Of a stretch of DNA of 13,156 nucleotides, positions 1 to 6,659 are shown piece by piece. Made by a program: the position numbers and the translations under genes. The stretch comes from PWND01 sp964601515 (lineage in GTDB: Bacteria > Bacteroidota > Bacteroidia > Bacteroidales > UBA7960), in NCBI GenBank assembly GCA_964601515.1, contig CAZRNU010000085.1, positions 1 through 13,156 on the forward strand, given 5' to 3'. The number at the start of each line of letters is the position of its first letter. Position 1 is the stretch's first letter. The notes beneath the pieces are model-generated. The model searched no databases. It was not told where the DNA came from and saw only the letters and a list, made by a program, of their open reading frames with translations.

Positions 1-136
1 TGTTCAAATCCATGTTTTGCAAGCAAACTTGTACGTTGCCCGACAAATGCATATTTGTGCCGCCTATATATAACTGCTGCGACATAAGTACAACCGGGAA
101 AAATAGTGTTAAAACTAGTAGTATATGTTTATTCAT
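1..136 (-). CDS. Partial small exported protein (N-terminal 45 residues only)
   Basis: An open frame starts at ATG 136-134 and runs off the left edge of the window. The first residues (MNKHILLVLTLFFPVVLMSQ) form a Sec signal peptide: a short basic start, a hydrophobic core, and a likely cut near MSQ. The mature start reads QLYIGGTNMHLSGNVQVCLQ, then NMDLN. This resembles the opening of Bacteroidota secreted proteins that begin with LYI..., then a strand-rich stretch; some of those end in a type IX sorting domain, but the C-terminus is not visible here. The gene lies 16 bp behind the stop of gene 1 with no terminator between them, so the two are probably co-transcribed. There is no clear Shine-Dalgarno sequence close to the ATG. 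A role as anchor or partner of the fibre proteins is possible from position alone. I do not recognise a specific family. Confidence 0.72.
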   Translation of the reverse strand, partial: MNKHILLVLTLFFPVVLMSQQLYIGGTNMHLSGNVQVCLQNMDLN

Positions 137-152
137 ACCGGTAAATTTTATT

Positions 153-3116
153 TTAATCCTTTGAATTTTCGATAGCTTTAATTCTATTAACAAGCTCCTC
201 AATAACTTTGTTTTGCATTTCGATTTTTTCATTCAATTCTTTAATAGCATTTACCTGAGCAACCAGAATAGGATGAATATCAAAATCCAGATATCCTTTT
301 TCATTTGATTGAACAGCTTCCGGGAATACTTTTTGAACATCTTGAGCTACAAAACCAACTGCATCAGTGTTTGTTTCTTTAATCCCCATAGGGTTATCTG
401 CTTTATATCTATAAACAACAGTTTCTAAGAGCAATATTTCCGAAAGACCTTTTTCGTAATCCCCTTTAATATCTTTTAGTCTTAAATCAGAAGGAACAGT
501 CCATGCAGAAGAAGTTGGTTTTGCAGCTGAATTTTGAGATAGCTGCAACTGATATGCAGGGCTGGTGTTTCCAATACCTAACCTTCCGTTGTTTGTGAAA
601 ACAAATGGTCGATTCCAGCCGGTAGAACTTCCGCCGTATGAGTCGAGATTAAGAAGATTTCCTGTGCCGCGATTAACAATAATTGCAGCGCAGTCTGATG
701 AAGAATAACTGGTATTTTCAACCATTAAAGAAATCCCGGCTGTAGCAGTATTTCTAGTATAAATTGTTGCTCCATCAGTCCCGGTTCCATTGTGAGTTAC
801 ATAAAGCTTATAACTACCTGGCGCATTTGTGCCAATCCCAACATTAGTTCCATTATCGAATATTATTGAATTAGTTTGAGTATAAGTGCCACTCCATTTT
901 GAGAGGTAATTATTTGTTCCACTACCTGTAACATTTGTTGTTCCACCGGCCCAGCTTCCGGCATCTCTAAATGAAACATTTCCATTAGTATCCATTACCA
1001 TAATTCTGGTTTGAGTGGAACTTGAGAGGTTTTGCAATCTAACACTACCATCAACATGAAGTTTAGCTGTAGGGGTAGCAGGCCCTATTCCGACGTTTCC
1101 ATTCTTAAGAACAGAAAAAGCATTATTTCTGGCCTCATTATGAGCTCCATTGCCCACAACGAAAAGTGGGTCAGTAGCAACCCATGAGTTTGTACTTCCG
1201 ATTGCAAGATGGTATTGACCTACAGCAACACTTCTTAGGCTTTGAGCATATGCATTAGCTCCTATTGCAATTGCCTGAGCACCATTCACATAATTTGAAT
1301 ATCCTATTGCAAAAGAATGATTACCGGCAGCTGAATTAGCATATCCTAATGCAAATGCACCGACACCACTGGCGCTATTAAAAACCGTAGACCCGTATAG
1401 GTAAGGATAACCTTGACCTATTGCAACGGAATGATTACCAGATGCTTTACTATGCTCGCCTGCTGCAAATGCAAAAAAACCTTCTGCTGTGGCACCGTTG
1501 AGAGCGATAGAATTTGTTCCTGTTGCAGTTGATCGATTTCCTATTGCTGTAGCATAATTACCTTCAGCCTTGCTAAAATTACCTATTGCATTAGCATAAT
1601 TAGCAGTAGCTGTTGCACTAACGCCTAAAGATAATGAACCAACATGAGAAGAGTTTGCACCAAGGCCTATTGCGAAAGAATAATCGCCTGTAGCCGAAGT
1701 ATATACGCCGGTAGGTAAAAATGCTAAAGTGTCAATACCTTCAGAGCCTATAGCATAACTTCCTGACCCCAGAGCTTTGGATCCGGCACCAATAGCATAA
1801 CTATTTCCTTTTGTGCTTGAGCCGGCAATTGCATTTGAACCAAATGCGTAGGAAGACTCACCTGATGCAACTGCACTTTTACCAATAGCAGTAGAATATT
1901 GCCTTCTAGCAATTGCCTGATGACCAAGAGCTTGAGAGAAATTACCTTTAGACATTGATTGAAATCCCGAAGCCCACGAGTTTGTACCGACACTATCAGG
2001 ATGTTGCACAATAACCCTACCTGCCATAAAAGCTTCTTTTAGCGGATACCATAAAATTCTTGGTTCTCCAGGAAGAGGAATAATTTCGGCTGATGCAGTT
2101 TCAATATTAAAGAAATTATCAGTAATACCTGCTTTTTGCGTAGTATAACCTCCTACTGCAAAACCTCCACGACCTGTTTTTTTAGCGTCAGCATCTATAT
2201 AAACTCTCACTGAATCGGGTGTAACCCTTAAGTATTCAATATTTGACTTTTCTTTTTGAGTAGTAAAACCTCCAACTGCAAATCCACCTCTTCCGGTTTT
2301 TTTATCATCATCATCAACATAAACCCTCACACCTGTTTGATATACTCCGAGCACTACTAATCCATCCTTGTTTCTTACTTCAAAAATCGGGTCATCATCG
2401 TTTGCTACTGCTTTACTGGTTACTTCAACAAACTGACTTGTTGTGTTATAATTCATAAGCGGAAGGGCTGCAATATTAGCTGCACTTGACCAATAAGCGA
2501 GCCTTCCAATAGTTCCTGTACCACTAACATTACCGGCAGGGTTTTGCCAAATCACGCCTGAAGTTGTTCTTGTCAGAACTTGACCATTCACGCCTGATGT
2601 ATTACCTCTGTCGAAGAGGTGTCCTCTAAGACGAATTGCTCCGTTTACATCAAGCTTCTGAGAGGGTGTAGTCCCTATACCAACGTTAGTTCCATCGTTA
2701 TAAATATTGCTGCTATTCAAAACCCACTGGCTACCATTCCAATAAGGAGTATTTCCCACTGCAGTACCTGGCTCTAAAAGCCCTTGTGGGCCCTGAATAC
2801 CTTGCGGGCCCTGAGGTCCAACTGCCTTCACCCATGATGTAGTTGATGAGTTGTAATAGAAAAACTGGTTTTCTGTAAGATCATAAACTAGAAGTCCATT
2901 GGCAGGGTTAGGTATGGCAACCCTTTCCGTTGAAGTCATTCGAGGAATTAGAAATCCTTTGTTTATTGATCGAACATCAAAGATAGAGGATTCGTGAGGT
3001 GTAACTGAAGAAGTTTCTTCAGTAATAACAACTCCCTGACCAAAAACTGCTGTATTAATAATCAGAACACATACAACAGTTGAGATTGACTTAAATAAGA
3101 ACACAAGTGATTTCAT
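153..3116 (-). CDS. Exported trimeric fibre-like protein: YadA-type head repeats and C-terminal S74 chaperone (gene 1)
   Basis: This is a 987-residue protein if it starts at ATG 3116. An in-frame ATG at 3197 adds 27 polar residues before the signal peptide and is less likely. Visible modules in order: signal peptide 1-27 (MKSLVFLFKS... ending AVFGQ); Bacteroidota N-terminal cap 28-99; collagen-like triplets 100-117 (GPQGPQGIQGPQGLLEPG); an NVGIGT linker; two KTGRGGFAVGG units with cores at 273-288 and 313-328; about 17 YadA-head-like 14-residue repeats (SxAIG) at roughly 378-640; more NVGIGT linkers; S74 domain from Ser876, with Lys881 completing the S-D-L-R-L-K catalytic motif; then a helical tail. 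S74 domains act as trimer-folding chaperones that cut themselves off before the Ser; the released piece would be 112 residues. Its S74 sequence (AQDVQKVFPEAV...VNAIKEL) differs in subtype from genes 2-4. The role as surface fibre or adhesin is inferred. Confidence 0.93.
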   Translation of the reverse strand: MKSLVFLFKSISTVVCVLIINTAVFGQGVVITEETSSVTPHESSIFDVRSINKGFLIPRMTSTERVAIPNPANGLLVYDLTENQFFYYNSSTTSWVKAVGPQGPQGIQGPQGLLEPGTAVGNTPYWNGSQWVLNSSNIYNDGTNVGIGTTPSQKLDVNGAIRLRGHLFDRGNTSGVNGQVLTRTTSGVIWQNPAGNVSGTGTIGRLAYWSSAANIAALPLMNYNTTSQFVEVTSKAVANDDDPIFEVRNKDGLVVLGVYQTGVRVYVDDDDKKTGRGGFAVGGFTTQKEKSNIEYLRVTPDSVRVYIDADAKKTGRGGFAVGGYTTQKAGITDNFFNIETASAEIIPLPGEPRILWYPLKEAFMAGRVIVQHPDSVGTNSWASGFQSMSKGNFSQALGHQAIARRQYSTAIGKSAVASGESSYAFGSNAIAGSSTKGNSYAIGAGSKALGSGSYAIGSEGIDTLAFLPTGVYTSATGDYSFAIGLGANSSHVGSLSLGVSATATANYANAIGNFSKAEGNYATAIGNRSTATGTNSIALNGATAEGFFAFAAGEHSKASGNHSVAIGQGYPYLYGSTVFNSASGVGAFALGYANSAAGNHSFAIGYSNYVNGAQAIAIGANAYAQSLRSVAVGQYHLAIGSTNSWVATDPLFVVGNGAHNEARNNAFSVLKNGNVGIGPATPTAKLHVDGSVRLQNLSSSTQTRIMVMDTNGNVSFRDAGSWAGGTTNVTGSGTNNYLSKWSGTYTQTNSIIFDNGTNVGIGTNAPGSYKLYVTHNGTGTDGATIYTRNTATAGISLMVENTSYSSSDCAAIIVNRGTGNLLNLDSYGGSSTGWNRPFVFTNNGRLGIGNTSPAYQLQLSQNSAAKPTSSAWTVPSDLRLKDIKGDYEKGLSEILLLETVVYRYKADNPMGIKETNTDAVGFVAQDVQKVFPEAVQSNEKGYLDFDIHPILVAQVNAIKELNEKIEMQNKVIEELVNRIKAIENSKD
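1199..1985 (-). repeat. Coding array of about 17 YadA-head-like 14-residue repeats (gene 1)
   Basis: Units follow SxAIGxxAxAxGxx, for example STAIGKSAVASGES, SYAIGAGSKALGSG and ATAIGNRSTATGTN. Three units carry longer insertions (around TLAFLPTGVYTSATG, YPYLYGSTVFNSASG and at the end). The pattern matches the left-handed beta-roll head repeat of trimeric autotransporter adhesins. The boundaries are set by eye. Confidence 0.85.
2133..2300 (-). repeat. Two KTGRGGFAVGG units in gene 1
   Basis: Cores at 2253-2300 and 2133-2180 both encode KTGRGGFAVGG[F/Y]TTQK. They are joined by EYLRVTPDSVRVYID. The Arg codon is AGA in the first and CGT in the second. Confidence 0.9.
2766..2819 (-). repeat. Collagen-like Gly-X-Y stretch in gene 1
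   Basis: Six Gly-led triplets or near-triplets encode GPQGPQGIQGPQGLLEPG directly after the N-terminal cap. Short collagen-like segments fit a trimeric stalk. Confidence 0.75.
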
Positions 3117-3216
3117 ATTTGTTTTTTTAGTTTTGACAATATTATTGCTATCAGTTATATCAAATTGAAAAATAGATTTACATAACAAATTTGACAACTA
3201 ATCTAATTCCAACTTA

Positions 3217-3247
3217 CAAAAGTAGCAATTCTAACAGGGCTAAAAAA
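3217..3247 (-). promoter_or_regulatory. Candidate Bacteroidota-type promoter for gene 1
   Basis: TACTTTTG (3224-3217, minus strand) matches the Bacteroidota -7 consensus TAnnTTTG exactly. The upstream position where TTTG is expected holds only a T run (3247-3242), which is also the tail of the gene 2 terminator. The element is about 100 bases before the gene 1 start. In such AT-rich DNA an eight-base match can arise by chance, so this is a candidate only. Confidence 0.33.
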
Positions 3248-3283
3248 CAGGAAAATTCCTTATTTTTCATAGGGGATTTTCCC
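3242..3283 (-). terminator. Probable intrinsic terminator after gene 2
   Basis: On the minus strand, GGAAAATCCC (3282-3273) pairs with GGAATTTTCC (3259-3250) with one mismatch and a 13-base loop. A TG and six T residues (3247-3242) follow. It starts 14 bases past the gene 2 stop. The imperfect, AT-rich stem makes it weaker than the other two. Confidence 0.6.
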
Positions 3284-3296
3284 AGAAAATTGATAA

Positions 3297-6200
3297 TTAG
3301 TTTCCAAGCATTTTTTTAATCTGCTCCAATTCAGCTTTTAAATTATCTATCTCAATGCTTTTAGCTTTAAGTTCTTCAATGGTTTGTTGCTGCTCTTTTA
3401 TAGCTTCTACCATAACAGGAAGCAATTGCTCATAATTTCTAATCATATAAAGGCCGGTTTCCTTATCAAAAACTACCATTTCGGGAACAACTTGCATAAG
3501 TTCCTGCGCTATAAAGCCAAGGTTGACAAATTCATCTTCATTATTTCTTGTATTTTTCAAAAATGGATGATGATTTTTGTCATAATTATAGCTATATCCT
3601 TTTAAAGCTAATACTTTATCAAGCGCAGAAGAAATAGGTTTAATATTTGTTTTTGCATTAGAATCAGACAAAGCATATTCATTATTCCTATATATAGAAT
3701 TTGTATAAGTTTGATACCAATAATTTGCTGAAGTACCAAGGAAACCATAATTAGCCAAAGTGCTTCTAATAACCGGTTCATTGCCACTACCTTCAAAAAC
3801 TATTTTATAGGTTGCAACATCAAAATAGGATGAACCAACCACATGAAGTTTATAACTCGGGGCATTTGTACCCACACCGACATTACCATCATCTCTAACA
3901 AAAAATGCAGAAACACCATTATCCTGAATATCAAAGTCGCCGGTACCGGATAAATTAAAAGTCATATTATAAGCAGCTTGAGTAATTGTAGTATTTTGAG
4001 TAAGTGTTCCCCCAAGTCTCACATCTCTAGTGCTTAGATTAAGACCATTGCTGGCAGTAGTAGCTTCGGAAGTAATGGTAGTCCATGAAGCAACACCTGT
4101 GGCAGCGTTTGTAGTTAGTGCCTGACCTGTTGTTCCTCTTGTAGTTGGCATTTGGATAGAATTTGCGCCTGTATTAAAAGTTAATGAACCATGAATTCTC
4201 AATGCAGCTGCTGAAAAGTCACCATAAATAAGAGGGGTAGTAGTATTTGAGTTTGCAATATATAACTTACCGGAGGTGGTTTCCTGATCTCCTGCAAGAT
4301 TACCAATGTGTACACTATTAGAAATATTTCTAGTTGTTGTAGTATAAGTTCCATTCCCGATAAATACGTTATTCCAGCCCTCAACGGAAATAGCTTTTTG
4401 ATAACCTATAATTACATTATAACTGTCTGTAGTGTTTGTTTTACCAATACTTTTTCCTGCCCAAGCACCTAAAAGGATGTTTCCGGAATTATTTGTTTTA
4501 ATATTATATCCGGCTTCATAACCTATAAAAACGTTATAACTTGAAGAATGCCCCAGTAAATAACCGGAACTTGGCCCAATACAAATATTTGTACTTGGAT
4601 AAGTTAATGGATTTCCGTCATCATACCCATAACCTGCAAAATCACCAATAAAGACACTATTATTATTAATTTCCTGATAGTATCCGGCGTTATTACCTAT
4701 AAAAACACCTCTATTCCCTTGAGTTTTAAGAAAAGCAGCATCTTTTCCAATAATTATATTTTCTGCACCTGTATTTACTCTTCCAGCATTATTTCCCAAA
4801 AAAATGTTATTTGCTCCTGAATTTGAGTAACCACTTCCTGTACCAATAATAATATTATCGTTGCCTGTAGCACTATGTCCTGCATCTTTACCGACCATAA
4901 CATTTCTTTGAGTAGTAGTTCCTCCCCTTCCTGTATTATACCCAATATAAACATTATCATAACCGGTAGTATTTGAAAAACCGGCCTCGAACCCTAGAAA
5001 GACATTTCTAGAACCTTGATCTAGCAGTGTTAAATGTCCGAGTGTATTAAAACCTGACTTATTACCAATAAAGACATTTGAGTGTCCGTATTTATTTTTA
5101 TTTCCAGAATTATAACCAAAAAATGTGTTATATCTTCCTGAAACGCCTGTGCCGGGAATAGTACTAACCCCGGATTGGTGACCAATAAAATAATTATCAG
5201 CAGTCATGTACATAAAATCGTCAAGTGCTTTTTCGCCCTTTTGAGTAGTGAAACCACCGACAGCAAAACCACCTCTACCCGTTTTACTTGAAGCGGTATT
5301 AACATAAACTCTAGTGCTATCAGGCGTAACTCTCAGATATTCCGAAAGAGCTTTTTCATCTTTTTGAGAAGTAAAACCTCCAACTGCGAATCCACCTCTG
5401 CCTGTTTTAGTGCCGCTATCGTCAACATAAACCCTTACCCCAGTTTGATAAACCCCTAAAACTACCAATCCGTTTTTATTTCTAACTTCAAAGATAGGAT
5501 CATCATCATTGGCAACTGTTTTACTTGTGATTTCAACAAACTGATTTGTAGTGTTGTAATTCATTAATGGAAGAGCTGCAATGTTTGAAGCACCCGACCA
5601 GTATGCTATCCTACCAGCTGTACCGGTGCCATTAACATTTCCGGCAGGAGCAGCCCAAACAATTCCTGATGCTCCGCGTGACAGAACCTGCCCGGCAGTC
5701 CCTGAACTATTATTAAAATCGAATAGATGTCCTCTAAGCCTAGCATTTCCACCCACATCAAGTTTTTGAGTAGGGGCATCAGTCCCTATTCCTATACCAA
5801 AATTTCCTGATGGGTTGAAAGATATATGTCTGCCAGTTCCATCAGTTTGAAAGTTATAAACACTTGTGTTAAGGTATTCCAATCTTAATCTATGAGTATT
5901 GCTATAACCAAAAAAGTCAATAATAGGTCCAAAACCTGCAACATTTCTCTGAACATTGATATAGTCAGCTCCATCTAACAATCTAACATCAAGCCTTCCA
6001 AGAGGGTTATTTGTGCCAATTCCAACACGATTACCATCATGAAACAAATTAATATTATTAACAACCCATTGACTCCCGTTCCAATAAGGAGTAACACCAA
6101 TGGCACTTCCGGGGTCTAAAAAACCCTGTGGACCTTGAGGTCCAACCGCCATTACCCATGATGTAGTTGATGAATTGTAATAATAAAACTGGTTTTCTGT

Positions 6201-6449
6201 GAGATCATACACCAAAAGCCCATTTGTTGGACTTGCAATTGATGTTCTTTGAGCAGAAGTCATTCTAGGAATTAGCAATCCTTTTGTTGTAGACCTTACA
6301 TCAAGAATTGATGAAGAATGAGGCGTTACAGTTCCTGTTTCTTCTGTTACAACTACACCTTGAGAAAATGCAGGCTTTTCAATTACTAATATTAAAATTG
6401 AGAAAAGCAATAAAGAAAGCCATAAGTTAATGTTAAGATTTACTTTCAT
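3297..6449 (-). CDS. Exported trimeric fibre-like protein: NVFIG beta-roll repeats and C-terminal S74 chaperone (gene 2)
   Basis: This is a 1050-residue protein. The ATG at 6449 is followed directly by a convincing signal peptide (1-30, long Leu/Ile core, ending PAFSQ). Modules: N-terminal cap 31-102, nearly identical in DNA to part of gene 1; short collagen-like GPQGPQGFLDPG at 103-114; NVGIGT-type linkers; KTGRGGFAVGG unit cores at 348-363 and 389-404; about 17 repeats of NVFIGxxAG type at roughly 416-722, capped by GKLYIANSNTTTPLIYGDF; a segment with NGLNLSTRDVRLGGTLTQNT of a kind seen in fibre proteins; another NVGVGT linker; S74 from Ser928 with Lys933 (S-D-S-N-A-K, where the usual Arg-Leu is Asn-Ala); then a coiled coil (EAIKEQQQTIEELKAK...). 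Cleavage before Ser928 would free a 123-residue chaperone. No lipobox, beta-barrel or type IX sorting domain is seen. It is likely a surface fibre; its ligand is unknown. Confidence 0.94.
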   Translation of the reverse strand: MKVNLNINLWLSLLLFSILILVIEKPAFSQGVVVTEETGTVTPHSSSILDVRSTTKGLLIPRMTSAQRTSIASPTNGLLVYDLTENQFYYYNSSTTSWVMAVGPQGPQGFLDPGSAIGVTPYWNGSQWVVNNINLFHDGNRVGIGTNNPLGRLDVRLLDGADYINVQRNVAGFGPIIDFFGYSNTHRLRLEYLNTSVYNFQTDGTGRHISFNPSGNFGIGIGTDAPTQKLDVGGNARLRGHLFDFNNSSGTAGQVLSRGASGIVWAAPAGNVNGTGTAGRIAYWSGASNIAALPLMNYNTTNQFVEITSKTVANDDDPIFEVRNKNGLVVLGVYQTGVRVYVDDSGTKTGRGGFAVGGFTSQKDEKALSEYLRVTPDSTRVYVNTASSKTGRGGFAVGGFTTQKGEKALDDFMYMTADNYFIGHQSGVSTIPGTGVSGRYNTFFGYNSGNKNKYGHSNVFIGNKSGFNTLGHLTLLDQGSRNVFLGFEAGFSNTTGYDNVYIGYNTGRGGTTTQRNVMVGKDAGHSATGNDNIIIGTGSGYSNSGANNIFLGNNAGRVNTGAENIIIGKDAAFLKTQGNRGVFIGNNAGYYQEINNNSVFIGDFAGYGYDDGNPLTYPSTNICIGPSSGYLLGHSSSYNVFIGYEAGYNIKTNNSGNILLGAWAGKSIGKTNTTDSYNVIIGYQKAISVEGWNNVFIGNGTYTTTTRNISNSVHIGNLAGDQETTSGKLYIANSNTTTPLIYGDFSAAALRIHGSLTFNTGANSIQMPTTRGTTGQALTTNAATGVASWTTITSEATTASNGLNLSTRDVRLGGTLTQNTTITQAAYNMTFNLSGTGDFDIQDNGVSAFFVRDDGNVGVGTNAPSYKLHVVGSSYFDVATYKIVFEGSGNEPVIRSTLANYGFLGTSANYWYQTYTNSIYRNNEYALSDSNAKTNIKPISSALDKVLALKGYSYNYDKNHHPFLKNTRNNEDEFVNLGFIAQELMQVVPEMVVFDKETGLYMIRNYEQLLPVMVEAIKEQQQTIEELKAKSIEIDNLKAELEQIKKMLGN
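4285..5203 (-). repeat. Coding array of about 17 NVFIGxxAG repeats (gene 2)
   Basis: Units such as NNIFLGNNAGRVNTGAE and SNVFIGNKSGFNTLG recur every 16-18 residues, with several longer loops (for example around DDGNPLTYPS and TLLDQG). The array begins DNYFIGHQSG and ends NSVHIGNLAG. The same first four turns (NYFIG, NTFFG, NVFIGNKSG, NVFLGFE) open the array of gene 4. A beta-roll or beta-solenoid fold is inferred. Confidence 0.85.
5238..5408 (-). repeat. Two KTGRGGFAVGG units in gene 2
   Basis: Cores at 5361-5408 (ending FTSQK) and 5238-5285 (ending FTTQK) are joined by EYLRVTPDSTRVYV. They sit directly before the NVFIG array. Confidence 0.9.
6108..6143 (-). repeat. Short collagen-like stretch in gene 2
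   Basis: GPQGPQGFLDPG occupies the same place as the longer version in gene 1 and is two triplets shorter. Gene 3 has none. Confidence 0.65.
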
Positions 6450-6530
6450 AAGATTCGGTTTTATGTGAATTATTTATTTAATACTAATTATAAACAGATG
6501 TTTTATGGAAATTAATTACAAAAACGTTAA

Positions 6531-6561
6531 TTATAGAATAGTTTTGAGCAATATTCTATAA
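6531..6561. repeat. 10-bp inverted repeat upstream of gene 2 (possible operator or leader hairpin)
   Basis: TTATAGAATA and TATTCTATAA are perfect reverse complements separated by 11 bases. The element lies 82-112 bases upstream of the gene 2 ATG and downstream of the gene 3 terminator, where a promoter or leader would be expected. It has no following T tract, so it is not a terminator. It could be a regulator site or 5' leader hairpin. It is AT-rich, so chance cannot be excluded. Confidence 0.4.
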
Positions 6562-6606
6562 AGTTACAAAAATTCCATACAAGAAAATAAATGCAAAAAA
6601 ATATAT

Positions 6607-6637
6607 AAAAAAAGCCAACAAAAAACTTTGTTGGCTT
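6607..6637 (-). terminator. Rho-independent terminator after gene 3
   Basis: Read on the minus strand, an 11-bp stem AAGCCAACAAA with a 4-base loop and its exact complement begins 22 bases after the stop of gene 3 and runs straight into seven T residues (6613-6607), followed by more T-rich sequence. This is a textbook intrinsic terminator. Confidence 0.9.
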
Positions 6638-6659
6638 AGGTAATCGTAGAAAAAACTTA

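Noticed and set aside
2174..2302. Runs of seven T (A on the coding strand) in the KTGRGG units of gene 1 as phase-variation switches
   Set aside because: Runs of seven are short and common in such AT-rich DNA, and the frame is intact. Without population data there is no reason to call slippage.
153..3116. Diversity-generating retroelement target
   Set aside because: Repeated variable protein modules invite the idea, but there is no reverse transcriptase, no template/variable repeat pair and no adenine-biased variation visible in the window.
3384..3605. Open frame on the plus strand inside the S74 region of gene 2
   Set aside because: It lies opposite a well-supported coding region, has no recognisable features, and is explained as an antisense shadow. 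The same holds for the other plus-strand frames, for example 6723-6986 and 10957-11253.
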